Source: Fidelibacterota bacterium (lineage in GTDB: Bacteria > Pseudomonadota > Alphaproteobacteria > Rhodospirillales > Rhodospirillaceae). From it: a DNA stretch of 64,000 bases. This document shows positions 1-8,242 of this stretch, in pieces. The position numbers were made by a program, and so were the translations under genes. The stretch's first letter is position 1. Every line of letters starts with the position of its first letter. The notes beneath the pieces are model-generated. The model was not told the DNA's origin. It saw only the letters and a program-made list of their open reading frames with translations, and did no database searches. The stretch covers positions 1-64,000 of the forward strand of contig CANJPQ010000013.1 of assembly GCA_947476275.1 (NCBI GenBank), written 5' to 3'.

Positions 1-140
1 ACATTCCCCGCCTTGGCGACTGTGCCGCAGAACTTCGCCCAGTCGTCCATCATGCGCTGGCGCTTCTCAATGAGGCCCGCGCGCCCGCCGGTGGTTGCCT
101 GGTGGTTGCTATTGGCATTTTGACCACGCTCGTCGAGTGC
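1..140 (-). pseudogene. Possible C-terminal remnant of a tyrosine-recombinase (phage-type) integrase
   Basis: On the minus strand an open frame runs from an in-frame TAG at 141-143 to the window edge and has no usable start. It encodes a stretch containing GLIEKRQRMMDDWAKFC, which resembles the extreme C-terminus of P4/phage-type integrases of alphaproteobacteria, where a basic EKR segment is followed by a (L/M)M..WA..C motif. The part needed for catalysis is not visible. It abuts the 3' end of tRNA-Thr, a classic integration site. The likeness rests on remembered family ends, so the assignment is tentative. It could be a decayed island integrase or the tail of a frameshifted gene continuing off the window. 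Confidence 0.4.
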
Positions 141-170
141 CTATTTTTAGACTAAGTCATTGATTTGAAA

Positions 171-245
<75 letters not shown>

Positions 246-251
246 GCCGAT

Positions 252-288
252 GGGGTCAAAACGGGGCCGCCCTTGGACGGTTGACCCC
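252..288. repeat. 8-bp inverted repeat upstream of tRNA-Thr
   Basis: GGGGTCAA (252-259) and TTGACCCC (281-288) are perfect inverted repeats separated by 21 bases, between the divergent tRNA-Thr and the UbiH-type hydroxylase gene. No T-tract follows on either strand, so a terminator is not supported. A role as an operator or structured leader is only conjecture. Confidence 0.4.
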
Positions 289-394
289 GAATCGCGCGGC
301 AACTTACGGGGCTCGGGGGTCTCGTTCAAGTCGCGATTCCGCTTAACCTTTCAAGCTGCTTGATCCCCCGCCGGGATGGCGTATCCCTTGGGTC

Positions 395-1648
395 ATGACC
401 GACCCCAAACCCCTCGCAAACCAGCCAATGACCGCCGTCCTGCACGCCGATGTCGCCATTGTCGGCGGTGGGCTGGTGGGGGCGACCCTGGCGGTGGCCC
501 TGGCGCGCCACGGCATTAAGGTGGCGGTGGCGGACCGGCTCGACCCGGCGGTCATGACCGGCGAGCAGTTCGATGGCCGGGCATCGGCCGTGGCCTTGAG
601 CAGCCAGCGCCTGCTCGCTGCGATCGGGGTGTGGGAGCACGTGGCGGCGGCCGCGCCCATCCGGGAGATTCGCGTCTCCGACGGACCGTCGCTGTTCTTT
701 CTGCACTACGATCACGCCGTGCTCGGCAACGAACCGCTCGGCTTCATGGCGGAGAACCGGGTGCTGCGTCGCGCACTGGCGGCCGCCCTGCAAGCCGCGG
801 GGGACGGCGTGACGCGCGTATCGGCGGCGCCGGTCGTCGGCTTTCAGCAAGATGCAGACTTCGGTGAACTTACCCTGGCCGATGGTCGGCGTATTCGCGC
901 GCCCGTCGTTGTCGCCGCCGACGGACGCGATTCATTCGTGCGCGGGCTTGCGGGTATTCCGGTGACCGGTTGGACTTACAGCCAAGTGGGGATTGTCGCG
1001 ACCATCGGTCATGCGCGCGCCCATGATGGTATCGCGCATGAGCATTTTTTACCGGCTGGGCCGTTCGCAATCCTGCCGCTGGCGGACGATGCCGGCGTGC
1101 ATCGCTCGTCCCTGGTGTGGACCGAGCGCGCCGATGCCGCGGAGAGCTATTTGCGCATGGACGATGCGGCGTTCCTGGCGGAGATCGAGCGGCGCGTGGG
1201 CGGATTCCTGGGCGCGCTGCATCTGATCGGGCCGCGGTTTTCGCATCCGCTCGGGCTGCAATTCGCCGCGCGCTATGTGGAGAAGCGCCTCGTGCTTGCC
1301 GGCGATGCGGCGCATGGCATTCATCCGATCGCCGGGCAGGGATTGAATCTCGGCTGGCGCGATGTGGCGGCACTGACGGAAATCCTGGTGGATATGAAGC
1401 AGCTCGGCCTCGATCTCGCGCATCCGTCAGGCCTTGAACGCTATGAGCGCTGGCGGCGGGCGGATAACTTGATGATGGCGGGCGTGACGGACCTGCTCAA
1501 TCGCCTGTTCTCCAACGATGTCGGCCCGATTCGCCTCGCGCGCGATCTTGGCCTTGGCGCGATCAATCGCCTGCCGGCGGTGAAGAAGATCCTGATGCGC
1601 CACGCGATGGGAACTGTGGGCGACCTGCCGCGCTTGATGCGCGGTTAG
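395..1648 (+). CDS. UbiH/UbiF/VisC-family FAD-dependent hydroxylase (ubiquinone biosynthesis)
   Basis: A 417-residue flavoprotein monooxygenase of the family that hydroxylates the aromatic ring of ubiquinone precursors. The FAD-binding dinucleotide motif VAIVGGGLVG lies at about residues 20-29, and the second FAD motif GDAAHGIHPIAGQGLNLG lies near residue 305, both diagnostic of UbiH/UbiF/VisC proteins. The length matches the family (about 400). The ATG at 395 is taken as start; an ATG 33 bases downstream (Met12) would also keep the whole FAD motif. It is monocistronic and convergent with the DUF971 gene, with a hairpin between them. Which ring carbon it hydroxylates cannot be read from sequence. 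Confidence 0.88.
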   Translation: MTDPKPLANQPMTAVLHADVAIVGGGLVGATLAVALARHGIKVAVADRLDPAVMTGEQFDGRASAVALSSQRLLAAIGVWEHVAAAAPIREIRVSDGPSLFFLHYDHAVLGNEPLGFMAENRVLRRALAAALQAAGDGVTRVSAAPVVGFQQDADFGELTLADGRRIRAPVVVAADGRDSFVRGLAGIPVTGWTYSQVGIVATIGHARAHDGIAHEHFLPAGPFAILPLADDAGVHRSSLVWTERADAAESYLRMDDAAFLAEIERRVGGFLGALHLIGPRFSHPLGLQFAARYVEKRLVLAGDAAHGIHPIAGQGLNLGWRDVAALTEILVDMKQLGLDLAHPSGLERYERWRRADNLMMAGVTDLLNRLFSNDVGPIRLARDLGLGAINRLPAVKKILMRHAMGTVGDLPRLMRG

Positions 1649-1672
1649 ATTCTTTTGTTGGCGCATTTTAGA

Positions 1673-1698
1673 GGGCGAAGCGGAAGACCCCTTCGCCC
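1673..1698. terminator. Hairpin between convergent genes, probable bidirectional terminator
   Basis: GGGCGAAG (1673-1680) pairs perfectly with CTTCGCCC (1691-1698) across a 10-base loop. It sits between the stop of the UbiH-type gene (1648) and the stop of the DUF971 gene (1708). Neither side has a strong T-run, so its efficiency as an intrinsic terminator is uncertain. Confidence 0.5.
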
Positions 1699-1707
1699 GA
1701 GATTGCG

Positions 1708-2064
1708 CTAGGGATCCCTGCTCAAGCCCTTTGCGTCGAGTGCGGCGAGATAGGTTTGCCAGCGCGCCTCATGCTCACGCCCAAGTTGGTGCAGGAAGGC
1801 CCAGGAATAGATCCCGGTGTCGTGCAGGTCGTCGAAGACGAGGCGCACGGCGTAGTTGCCGACAGCTTCGATGTCGATGATGCCGACGTGGCGACGCCCC
1901 GGCACCGTGACGCGTTCGGATGGATTGTGGCCCTGCACTTCCGCCGAAGGACTTTCCACACGCAAGTATTCCGCCGGCAGGGCGAAGACATCGCCGTTAT
2001 CGAACGTCACGCGCAACGACTTCGCCGACGGGTCGTAGTCGATCGCGCTCGGCCAGACGGACAT
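1708..2064 (-). CDS. DUF971 (gamma-butyrobetaine hydroxylase-like N-terminal) domain protein
   Basis: A 118-residue single-domain protein. The opening pattern (W P..I.YD...K.L.V.F..G..F.LPAEYLRV.SPSAEVQGH) is the DUF971 signature, a small fold also found at the N-terminus of gamma-butyrobetaine hydroxylase and fused to some Mrp/ApbC Fe-S carrier proteins. The stand-alone form has no established reaction. It is the last gene of a minus-strand run thioredoxin/TPR - LON domain - Trm112 - DUF971, starting 9 bases after the Trm112 stop, so it is probably co-transcribed. Confidence 0.85.
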   Translation of the reverse strand: MSVWPSAIDYDPSAKSLRVTFDNGDVFALPAEYLRVESPSAEVQGHNPSERVTVPGRRHVGIIDIEAVGNYAVRLVFDDLHDTGIYSWAFLHQLGREHEARWQTYLAALDAKGLSRDP

Positions 2065-2073
2065 AGGAATCGA

Positions 2074-2265
2074 TCAGCTCTCGTCGAGGCGGCGCGCTTC
2101 ATCCGCGAGCATGATGGGAATGCCGTCGCGCACAGGATAGGCCAGCCCCGCCTTCTTACTGACGAGCTCGTGCGTGGTGCGATTATATTCCAGCGGCCCC
2201 TTGGTGAGCGGACACACCAGGATTTCGAGCAGCTTGGGATCGATCTCGGTCGGCGCGGTGGGCAT
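2074..2265 (-). CDS. Trm112 family protein (UPF0434/YcaR-like)
   Basis: A 63-residue protein with the bacterial Trm112 pattern: [14 protein letters not shown] near the N-terminus, then [20 protein letters not shown]. Eukaryotic and archaeal Trm112 activates methyltransferases; the bacterial forms are poorly characterised, and this one keeps only one cysteine of a zinc pair, as is common in proteobacteria. It lies between the LON-domain gene (23 bases upstream) and the DUF971 gene (9 bases downstream), consistent with one transcript. Confidence 0.88.
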   Translation of the reverse strand: MPTAPTEIDPKLLEILVCPLTKGPLEYNRTTHELVSKKAGLAYPVRDGIPIMLADEARRLDES

Positions 2266-2288
2266 TCACTTATCCTACTGCGATGGGC

Positions 2289-2987
2289 CTATTGCGGGGG
2301 GCCATCGGGTTTCCCACTGGATTCAAACACACCCATACGCAACAGCGCCATAAGTGTTTCGGCACGCGCCTTGGCCGAGGGCGCTTCCAGAAGGGCTTGT
2401 TTCTCGCGCGGATCGAACGGGCAGATCATGCACAGGGATGTGACAAGGGTGGATTCTGACAGGCCCTTGATGGCATCGACGTTGATCTTCATGCCTTGCG
2501 CGTCGAGATAGGGTTTGAGCTGTTCGATCAGGCTGTCGCGATCGAGATCGAATTTGGGCGGCGTTTCGATATCGTCCTTGAACTCATCGTAGGAAACACG
2601 CAAACGGCGATAGCCTTTCTCGCCGGCGAGTTCTTCAATCACCCGAAACCGGCTGAGCCCTTTGAGCGTCAGCAACAGCCGGCCGTCTTCGGTTTCCTCA
2701 AACGAGGATACGCGGCCGACGCAGCCGATCTGAAACAGCGCCGGCTCGGCCTGGAGTTTCACCACCTTGGCGTCAGGATCGGACCGCTTCTCGGTGCGGT
2801 CATAGTCCGGCTGGATCATACCGAAGAGGCGGCCGGCCTTCAGGGAGTCGAGCACGAGATTGAGATACCGCGGCTCAAAGATATTGAGCGGCAAGCGGCC
2901 CCAGGGCAGAACCATCGCGCCGCTCAGCGGAAAGACACCGAGGGTCTCCGGCAGGTCCTCGAAGCGGGTTTGGATCGGGCTGCGCAT
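2289..2987 (-). CDS. LON peptidase substrate-binding (N-terminal) domain protein
   Basis: A 232-residue protein consisting only of the LON N-terminal/substrate-binding domain, with no AAA+ or protease part. The start ETLGVFPLSGAMVLPWGRLPLNIFEPRY is the standard opening of stand-alone LON-domain proteins (FPL....LFP....PL.IFEPRY), and a CVGRVSSFEETEDGRLLLTLKGLSRFRV segment follows around residues 90-115. Such proteins are widespread in alphaproteobacteria beside Trm112 and thioredoxin genes; their role is unknown. It lies 59 bases after the thioredoxin/TPR stop in the same direction. Confidence 0.88.
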   Translation of the reverse strand: MRSPIQTRFEDLPETLGVFPLSGAMVLPWGRLPLNIFEPRYLNLVLDSLKAGRLFGMIQPDYDRTEKRSDPDAKVVKLQAEPALFQIGCVGRVSSFEETEDGRLLLTLKGLSRFRVIEELAGEKGYRRLRVSYDEFKDDIETPPKFDLDRDSLIEQLKPYLDAQGMKINVDAIKGLSESTLVTSLCMICPFDPREKQALLEAPSAKARAETLMALLRMGVFESSGKPDGPPQ

Positions 2988-3046
2988 GGCGCTTTCCTAA
3001 ACTGCACGCGAAGCCGCCGACCCCCCGGCGGCAGAAGGCCCCCGCC

Positions 3047-3964
3047 TTAAGAGAACAAGATCGACGACAACCGTCTACGCACCGAACTGGTCAATGGATC
3101 GGTCGGACCGAACGCTTCCATGAACTTCACCAGTTGTTTGCGCGCGGCTTCTTCGTTCCACGCACGGTCCAGACGCACCATTTCCAGGAGATCGTCGACG
3201 GCTTCCTCGCGCTTGCCGGCACCGTAGCGCGCCATGGCGAGTTCCAGCCGCGCTTCCATGTTTTTCGGCTCAGCCGCGATCTTGGCCTCGAGTTCGGTGA
3301 TCTTGGTGTCGTCGCCGCTGGCGGCGGTGGCGTCCTTCAACTCCAAGGTCGTCACGATCGCGGCGATCTCGGGGGCTTTCTTGATCTCGTCCGGCAGCGT
3401 GGCCAAGACCTCGCGCGCCTGGTCTTCATGGCCGAGCGCGAGATAGATGCGCAGCGCGCCGGCAAGCGCTTTCACGTTGACCGGATCTTCGCCGAGAACT
3501 TCCTGGTAGATCGCCAGTGCTTCTTCGTTCGCGCCCTCGGCGGCGAACGCGTCGGCTTCCGCGAGGGCTTCATCGAGCGGCGAGCCGGCATTGCCCGTCA
3601 GGCGTTCGATGAATTGCTTGGCTTGGGATTCCGTGACCGCGCCCATGAAGCCATCGACGGGACGACCGTTCTTGAAGCCATAGACCGCGGGAATCGATTG
3701 CACGCGGAACTGCTGGGCGAGTTGCTGATTGGCATCGACGTCGACCTTCACCAGCTTCACCTTGCCGCCGTACTGCTTGGTAAGCTTCTCCAGGATCGGG
3801 GTGAGTTGCTTGCAGGGACCGCACCACGTTGCCCAGAAATCGACGATCACCGGCGTGGTCTTCGAGGCCTCGATGACATCGTGGACAAACGTCGCGGTCG
3901 AGCTTTCCTTGATCAGGTCGGCAGGCGGGGGCGCGGCGTCAGCGGGGTTCGATCCGATCAGCAT
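3047..3964 (-). CDS. Thioredoxin-TPR fusion co-chaperone (CnoX/YbbN-like)
   Basis: A 305-residue protein. Residues about 22-130 form a thioredoxin domain with VDFWATWCGPCKQL (active-site C48-G-P-C51) and the cis-proline region FRVQSIPAVYGF. Residues about 130-305 form tetratricopeptide-like helical repeats. This is the architecture of YbbN/CnoX, a holdase that protects proteins from oxidation and hands them to DnaK and GroEL. Escherichia coli CnoX lacks the second cysteine, whereas this protein keeps a full CXXC, so it could be redox-active like Caulobacter CnoX. It heads the run that continues with the LON, Trm112 and DUF971 genes. Confidence 0.9.
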   Translation of the reverse strand: MLIGSNPADAAPPPADLIKESSTATFVHDVIEASKTTPVIVDFWATWCGPCKQLTPILEKLTKQYGGKVKLVKVDVDANQQLAQQFRVQSIPAVYGFKNGRPVDGFMGAVTESQAKQFIERLTGNAGSPLDEALAEADAFAAEGANEEALAIYQEVLGEDPVNVKALAGALRIYLALGHEDQAREVLATLPDEIKKAPEIAAIVTTLELKDATAASGDDTKITELEAKIAAEPKNMEARLELAMARYGAGKREEAVDDLLEMVRLDRAWNEEAARKQLVKFMEAFGPTDPLTSSVRRRLSSILFS

Positions 3965-4311
3965 GAACTGGTCCTAAAAGCGCGGGTCCTCGGGAATAGG
4001 GGCCGCGGCGGGGCACTGGCGGGGTCGGGGTTGGCCACCACGACGCCCGTCGGGTCGGACGGCGGCCCAACCGACGGTCTTAGTTAAATGAGACGGAACC
4101 GGGGCCGAGGCAAGGGGTTTCGACCTGCGCTTGGCCCGGTGGCGGCCGGCGGGGGCCGGCCCGGGGACTGGGCCAAACCCGGCCGAATTCAATGGCCTAC
4201 AACCCGGACCTGCGGCCTTGCAAAGGGGCTCTGAATGGCTATAGTCCCGCCCTTCGCGCGGCCCGGGCTTGGCAAAGCCGGACTAAACACCGTCGCGAGA
4301 CGCCAAAGTGA
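3965..4311. other. Intergenic region without a recognised gene
   Basis: About 350 bases of very GC-rich sequence lie between the thioredoxin/TPR start and tRNA-Gly. I see no coding frame with domain-like content and no RNA I recognise. GC-rich self-complementary stretches occur around 4135-4180, and the only recognisable element is a promoter-like sequence at 4218-4245. Confidence 0.6.
4218..4245 (+). promoter_or_regulatory. Predicted sigma-70-type promoter for tRNA-Gly
   Basis: TTGCAA (4218-4223), a 16-base spacer and TATAGT (4240-4245) closely match the -35/-10 consensus. Transcription would begin near 4252, about 60 bases upstream of the mature tRNA, leaving a short 5' leader to be removed by RNase P. 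Confidence 0.45.
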
Positions 4312-4386
<75 letters not shown>

Positions 4387-4415
4387 TTTTCTCAAAGTGA
4401 TGCGTTTCAGGGCCG

Positions 4416-4431
4416 CCGGGGTTAACCCCGG
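4416..4431. repeat. 16-bp perfect palindrome
   Basis: CCGGGGTTAACCCCGG is perfectly self-complementary with no loop. It lies between tRNA-Gly and the DUF6165 gene, 52 bases before the latter's start. No T-run follows. It could be a protein-binding palindrome or an inefficient terminator of the tRNA transcript. Confidence 0.5.
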
Positions 4432-4482
4432 GGCAAGACCCGTCGTCTTAGGGTGGCGGGCTTGGCCAAGGAGTAAGCTGCT

Positions 4483-4869
4483 ATGTCCGTGCTGGTGCCC
4501 ACGTCCTGGGGCGAGGTGATCGACAAGATCACCATTCTCGAGATCAAAAACGAACGTCTGAACGACGACGCGAAACGCGCGAACGTAAAGCGGGAGCTCG
4601 ACGAGCTGGTGACGGTGCGGGAGCGCGAGTTCCCGAATCACGCGGGCCTGGCAGCCCTGGCGGCCAAGCTGAAAGCCATCAACGAAAAGCTGTGGGTGGT
4701 GGAAGACGACATCCGGGACCTGGAGCGGGCCCGCACGTTCGACCAGAAATTCATCGATCTTGCCCGCGCGGTCTACGTCACAAATGACCAACGCGCCAAC
4801 GTGAAGCGCGAGATCAACGCCCTGCTCGGCTCCAAGCTGATCGAAGAGAAGTCTTACGCGCCGTATTAG
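4483..4869 (+). CDS. DUF6165 family protein, function unknown
   Basis: A 128-residue, highly charged, mostly helical protein. Its opening VLVPTSWGEVIDKITILEIKNERL and the LWVVEDDIRDLE...FDQKFIDLARAVYVTND stretch match what I recall of the DUF6165 family, found beside glycosyltransferase genes. No catalytic motif is apparent and no signal peptide or membrane segment is present. It converges with the TPR-glycosyltransferase gene (10 bases between stops), which fits a link to glycosylation, but that is inference from neighbourhood. Confidence 0.75.
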   Translation: MSVLVPTSWGEVIDKITILEIKNERLNDDAKRANVKRELDELVTVREREFPNHAGLAALAAKLKAINEKLWVVEDDIRDLERARTFDQKFIDLARAVYVTNDQRANVKREINALLGSKLIEEKSYAPY

Positions 4870-4879
4870 GAGCGTTGCC

Positions 4880-6625
4880 TTACGCGAGGGTGGCGAGGTG
4901 CGCGCGCAGCGCGGGCTCCATCTCCGCGAACACCGATTCCCAATCCTCGTGCCGCGGTTGACGGAACTGCCGCAGCGTCGGATAGAGCGCCGAGGTGGTG
5001 CCGCGCAGACCCCATCGCCAATCGGCGATGTGGACTTGCGCGAGCCAGCACGGCCGCGCCAGGGCGCCTGCGAGATGGGCGACCGCCGAATCGCACGCGA
5101 TCACCAGGTCGAGTGAGTCCATGACCGCGGCGGTGTCGAGGAAGGCTTGGTGACCGGCATCGAAGTCAGCGCCAAGGTCTTCAACCACCATTCCATCCGG
5201 CAGCGTGTGGAGCTGATCGAGCCCATCGAACATCTGCAGGCTGATGAGGCGTACGCCCGGCAGGGCGGCGATCCCTTGCAACCGGGCGAGAGGAAACGAG
5301 CGACCACTCTCATACTCCTTCTTCGAGTGCCAGCTGACGCCGATGCGGAATCCGCTCTGACCGATGCGCTTGCGCCACGCCGCGACCCGCACCGGATCCG
5401 CATGCAGATAGGGTGGGCGAACAGCCACATCACCGAACACCCGCGGCAAGCTGAACATCGCGCAATGCACATCGAAATCGACTTCGTAAGGCCGATTGGT
5501 GATCGTAACCGTGGGACTGACGGTGCGGGCGAGCGCGTGGAGAATGTCGGTGAGGGAGAGCGTGACGTTCGCGCCCATCGCCTCCAAGGCCGGAATGTAG
5601 CGCATCAATTGGATGGTATCGCCGAGACCTTGCTCGGCGTGAACCAGGAGTTTGCGGCCGGCGATCGGCTCGCCCGGCTGAAGCTCCGGACGCGGAGTCA
5701 CCAGCACGCCGAGCGGCTCCGGCAGTTGTTTGCGCGCTTCGAAGTCTTCCAGGCCGCGAGCGGTCTCGCCGATCGAAAGCAGGCAAATGGCGCGCCCGAC
5801 TCGGCTTTGGGCATCGGTGGCGTTGAGGCGAAGCGCTTCGTCGAAGTGGGCCAATGCGGTGGAGGTATCGCCCAGGTAGTGCAGCGTCACCGCCAGATTG
5901 CGGTGTTGGGCGCCGTCCTGCGGCGCAAGCGAAAGCGCGCGTTCGAAGGCTGTGCGCGCCACCTCGAACTGACGCAGTTTCAGCGCCGATCGGCCGACAT
6001 TCGCATGCGCCTCCTTGAAGTCGCCGCGCGCGGATACTGCGCGCCGAGCGTCGTCGAAGGCTTCCGCGAAACGCCCGAGCCGATGAAGTTCGTTAGCGCG
6101 ATTGTTGTAGGCCGTGGCATTCGCAGGATCGAGCGCGATCGCCTGCGCATAGCGCGCAAGGCAAGCGTCAATTTTCTTGGCGCCGCTCAGGGCAGTCGCG
6201 AGGGAGATGTAGGCGGACGGGTTATTGGGAACCACGGTCACATATCGTTCGTAAGCCGCAGCCGCGTCGTCGAACCGGCGCAACGCAAGCAGCGCATCCG
6301 CGCGCCGCAGCAACGCCTCCGCATGGTCGGGTTGGCGCGCAAGCAGCCCATCGCAGGCCGCCAGCGCCTCCGTATAGCGCCCAGCACCTTGCAGTGAGGT
6401 CGCCAGATTGGCCTGAGCTGCAATGTCATCTGGGTTGGCCGCGACCGCCTTGACCAGCACCTCTGCGGCGCGGGCGTAGCGTGCGGTGTTCATCAAGAGC
6501 ACGCCGAAGAGGCGGAGCGCGGCGGCATGGTGCGGCCGCTCGCGCAAAATCTCTTCATAGGCGGCTTCGGCTTCGGCGGCCTTGCCGAGCTGATGGAAGG
6601 CGATTGCCTCTTGAATGGTAGGCAT
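4880..6625 (-). CDS. TPR-glycosyltransferase fusion (GT-B, family-9-like C-terminus; FlmG-like architecture)
   Basis: A 581-residue protein. Residues about 1-280 are successive tetratricopeptide repeats (AEAEAAYEEILRERPHHAAAL and similar units). The C-terminal 280 residues form a GT-B-type domain with KLLVHAEQGLGDTIQLMRYIP, RIGVSWHSKKEYESGRSFPL and DLVIACDSAVAHLAGAL, motifs of the ADP-heptose-transferase-like branch that is often fused to TPRs. In Caulobacter a protein of this build (FlmG) glycosylates flagellin, so a protein-glycosylating role is plausible; acceptor and donor sugar are unknown. It follows a paralogue by 5 bases on the same strand, pointing to an operon. Confidence 0.82.
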   Translation of the reverse strand: MPTIQEAIAFHQLGKAAEAEAAYEEILRERPHHAAALRLFGVLLMNTARYARAAEVLVKAVAANPDDIAAQANLATSLQGAGRYTEALAACDGLLARQPDHAEALLRRADALLALRRFDDAAAAYERYVTVVPNNPSAYISLATALSGAKKIDACLARYAQAIALDPANATAYNNRANELHRLGRFAEAFDDARRAVSARGDFKEAHANVGRSALKLRQFEVARTAFERALSLAPQDGAQHRNLAVTLHYLGDTSTALAHFDEALRLNATDAQSRVGRAICLLSIGETARGLEDFEARKQLPEPLGVLVTPRPELQPGEPIAGRKLLVHAEQGLGDTIQLMRYIPALEAMGANVTLSLTDILHALARTVSPTVTITNRPYEVDFDVHCAMFSLPRVFGDVAVRPPYLHADPVRVAAWRKRIGQSGFRIGVSWHSKKEYESGRSFPLARLQGIAALPGVRLISLQMFDGLDQLHTLPDGMVVEDLGADFDAGHQAFLDTAAVMDSLDLVIACDSAVAHLAGALARPCWLAQVHIADWRWGLRGTTSALYPTLRQFRQPRHEDWESVFAEMEPALRAHLATLA

Positions 6626-6630
6626 TGCAG

Positions 6631-8151
6631 CTAAGCTATCGGCAGCGATCGAGCGGCGTCTTGCGTGCTACGCGGTTCGGCGCCGAGCAGTTCGTGCAAC
6701 GCCTGTTCCATCTCGATAAAGACGCCGTCCCATGCGTCCTGCGCCTTCTGACGGAACACGCGTGCCGTTGGGTACCAGGGCGTGGTAGGCCCGCTCGGGC
6801 GCCAGCGCCATTCCGCGACATGCTTCACCGCGACCCACGTGCGGTAGCCCAACGCGCCGGCGAGATTGGCCACGGAGGTATCGCAGGAAATGACGACGTC
6901 GAGGTTTGCCATGACCGCAGCCGTGTCGAGGAAATCGCCGCGGTCGTAATCGTCGCCCAGGAGTTCGACCGTCATGCCTGCCGGCAGGGTAGCGAGCTGT
7001 TCCAGTTCCTCGCCCTTTTGCAAACTGATGAGCCGCACCGACGGGAGCCGCGCGAGGCGGACAAGCCCAGCCAGAGGAAAAGTACGCGTGCTGTCTTTAG
7101 CTTTCGCCACGCCCCAGCACACGCCGATCTTGAAGCCTTCAGTGCCGATGCGCGCACGCCAGTCGGCAATTGCCTCCGGAGTGGCATGCAGATAGGGAAC
7201 CGCATCGGGGATCGGCTGATCAATGAAGGCCAACGGCAGACTGAACGTCGCACAAACGTAGTCTATCGCGCCGAGCCCTGCGGTGGAATTTGTGACGGCG
7301 ATCATGGGACTGAGCGTGCGCAGCAGCCGATGCAACGGAGGCGGAGCCAGAATGACGACGCGCGCGCCTTTAGCCTCAGCGCGCAGGGCATAACGGCAGA
7401 GTTGCAGCGTGTCGCAAAAACCCTGCTCGGCATAGATCAAAAGTATCTTGCCGTTGAGATCTTCGCGTCCCGTCCAGGTCGTGCCGTCTCCGGTCCAGAT
7501 CCCCAGGGGATCGTCGCGCTTCTTGCGCCATTCGTATTCCGCCCAGCCCTCCGCCCAGCGGCCGATGACCAACAGACACAGGGCTCGATCGAAATGCGCC
7601 ATGACGCGGTTCGGATTGAGCGCCAGTTCGCGTTCGAAGCTCACCAGCGCTTCTTCCGTGCGACCGAGCGCGAACAGGCACACGCCGCGATAGTGAAGGG
7701 CGTCGACATCGGTCGGCGCAAGCGTGACCGCACGATCGAAGGCGGCGAACGCCTCCCAATAGCGCCGCAATTGATATAGCGCGAGGCCGGCATTGGCGTG
7801 CGCGCCAATGAGGTCTGGATCGCGCGCCAGGGCTGCGCGGCTGGCCGTGAGGGCCTCGTCGAAACGACCGAGACGATACAGTTCTGCCGAGCTGTTGAGC
7901 GACGCTGCGGCAAGACTTTTCGACGCGGCGGCAAGATTGGCTTGCGCCGCGGCGTCCGCCGGATTGGCAGCAACCGCCCTGGCCAGCACGTCGGCCGCGC
8001 GGTCGATGCGGCCGGTGTTCAGGAGCAGCAAACCGAACAAGGAGAGGGCTGCGGCGTTGGCCGGCTGGGCCGCGATGATTTGCTCATAGGCGGCTTCGGC
8101 TTCGGCCACCTTGCCGTGCTGATGGAGCGCTATCGCCTGTTGCAGGGTCAC
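6631..8151 (-). CDS. TPR-glycosyltransferase fusion, paralogue of the downstream gene
   Basis: A 506-residue protein with the same layout as its downstream neighbour: N-terminal TPR units (AEAEAAYEQIIAAQPANAAAL; ADVLARAVAANPADAAAQ) for about 210 residues, then a GT-B-like domain with KILLIYAEQGFCDTLQLCRYA, FKIGVCWGVAKAKDSTRTFPL and DVVISCDTSVANLAGALG. The shared C-terminal ends (HVAEWRW...YPTARVFRQ versus HIADWRW...YPTLRQFRQ) show tandem duplication. It carries FCD where the paralogue has LGD in the motif EQGLGDT, a difference that might alter donor binding. A terminator lies upstream (8185-8224), so the pair probably has its own promoter. Confidence 0.82.
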   Translation of the reverse strand: MTLQQAIALHQHGKVAEAEAAYEQIIAAQPANAAALSLFGLLLLNTGRIDRAADVLARAVAANPADAAAQANLAAASKSLAAASLNSSAELYRLGRFDEALTASRAALARDPDLIGAHANAGLALYQLRRYWEAFAAFDRAVTLAPTDVDALHYRGVCLFALGRTEEALVSFERELALNPNRVMAHFDRALCLLVIGRWAEGWAEYEWRKKRDDPLGIWTGDGTTWTGREDLNGKILLIYAEQGFCDTLQLCRYALRAEAKGARVVILAPPPLHRLLRTLSPMIAVTNSTAGLGAIDYVCATFSLPLAFIDQPIPDAVPYLHATPEAIADWRARIGTEGFKIGVCWGVAKAKDSTRTFPLAGLVRLARLPSVRLISLQKGEELEQLATLPAGMTVELLGDDYDRGDFLDTAAVMANLDVVISCDTSVANLAGALGYRTWVAVKHVAEWRWRPSGPTTPWYPTARVFRQKAQDAWDGVFIEMEQALHELLGAEPRSTQDAARSLPIA

Positions 8152-8184
8152 GCGGTCAGGTCTCTCGAATAGAAGCCCGGCGAC

Positions 8185-8224
8185 AAAAAGAAAACGCCGG
8201 CCCCGCGGTATCGCAGGGCCGGCG
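8185..8224 (-). terminator. Rho-independent terminator of the methyltransferase transcript
   Basis: CGCCGGCCC (8195-8203) and GGGCCGGCG (8216-8224) form a 9-bp GC-rich stem with a 12-base loop. On the minus strand it is followed at once by a T-rich run (TTTTCTTTTTG, 8184-8194). It lies 18 bases after the stop of the methyltransferase gene and separates that transcript from the TPR-glycosyltransferase pair. Confidence 0.85.
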
Positions 8225-8242
8225 TATCCGCGTAAAGAGGTC

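Noticed and set aside
335-360. CtrA-like TTAA-N7-TTAA site upstream of the UbiH-type gene
   Set aside because: Only one TTAA half is present; the second half reads AGCT.
3974-4192. Minus-strand frame of 72 codons upstream of the thioredoxin/TPR gene
   Set aside because: Composition is Pro/Arg/Gly/Ala as expected of GC-rich noncoding sequence; no Shine-Dalgarno or family match.
5147-6397. Long plus-strand frame over the first TPR-glycosyltransferase
   Set aside because: It is the antisense shadow of repetitive TPR codons, without recognisable motifs.
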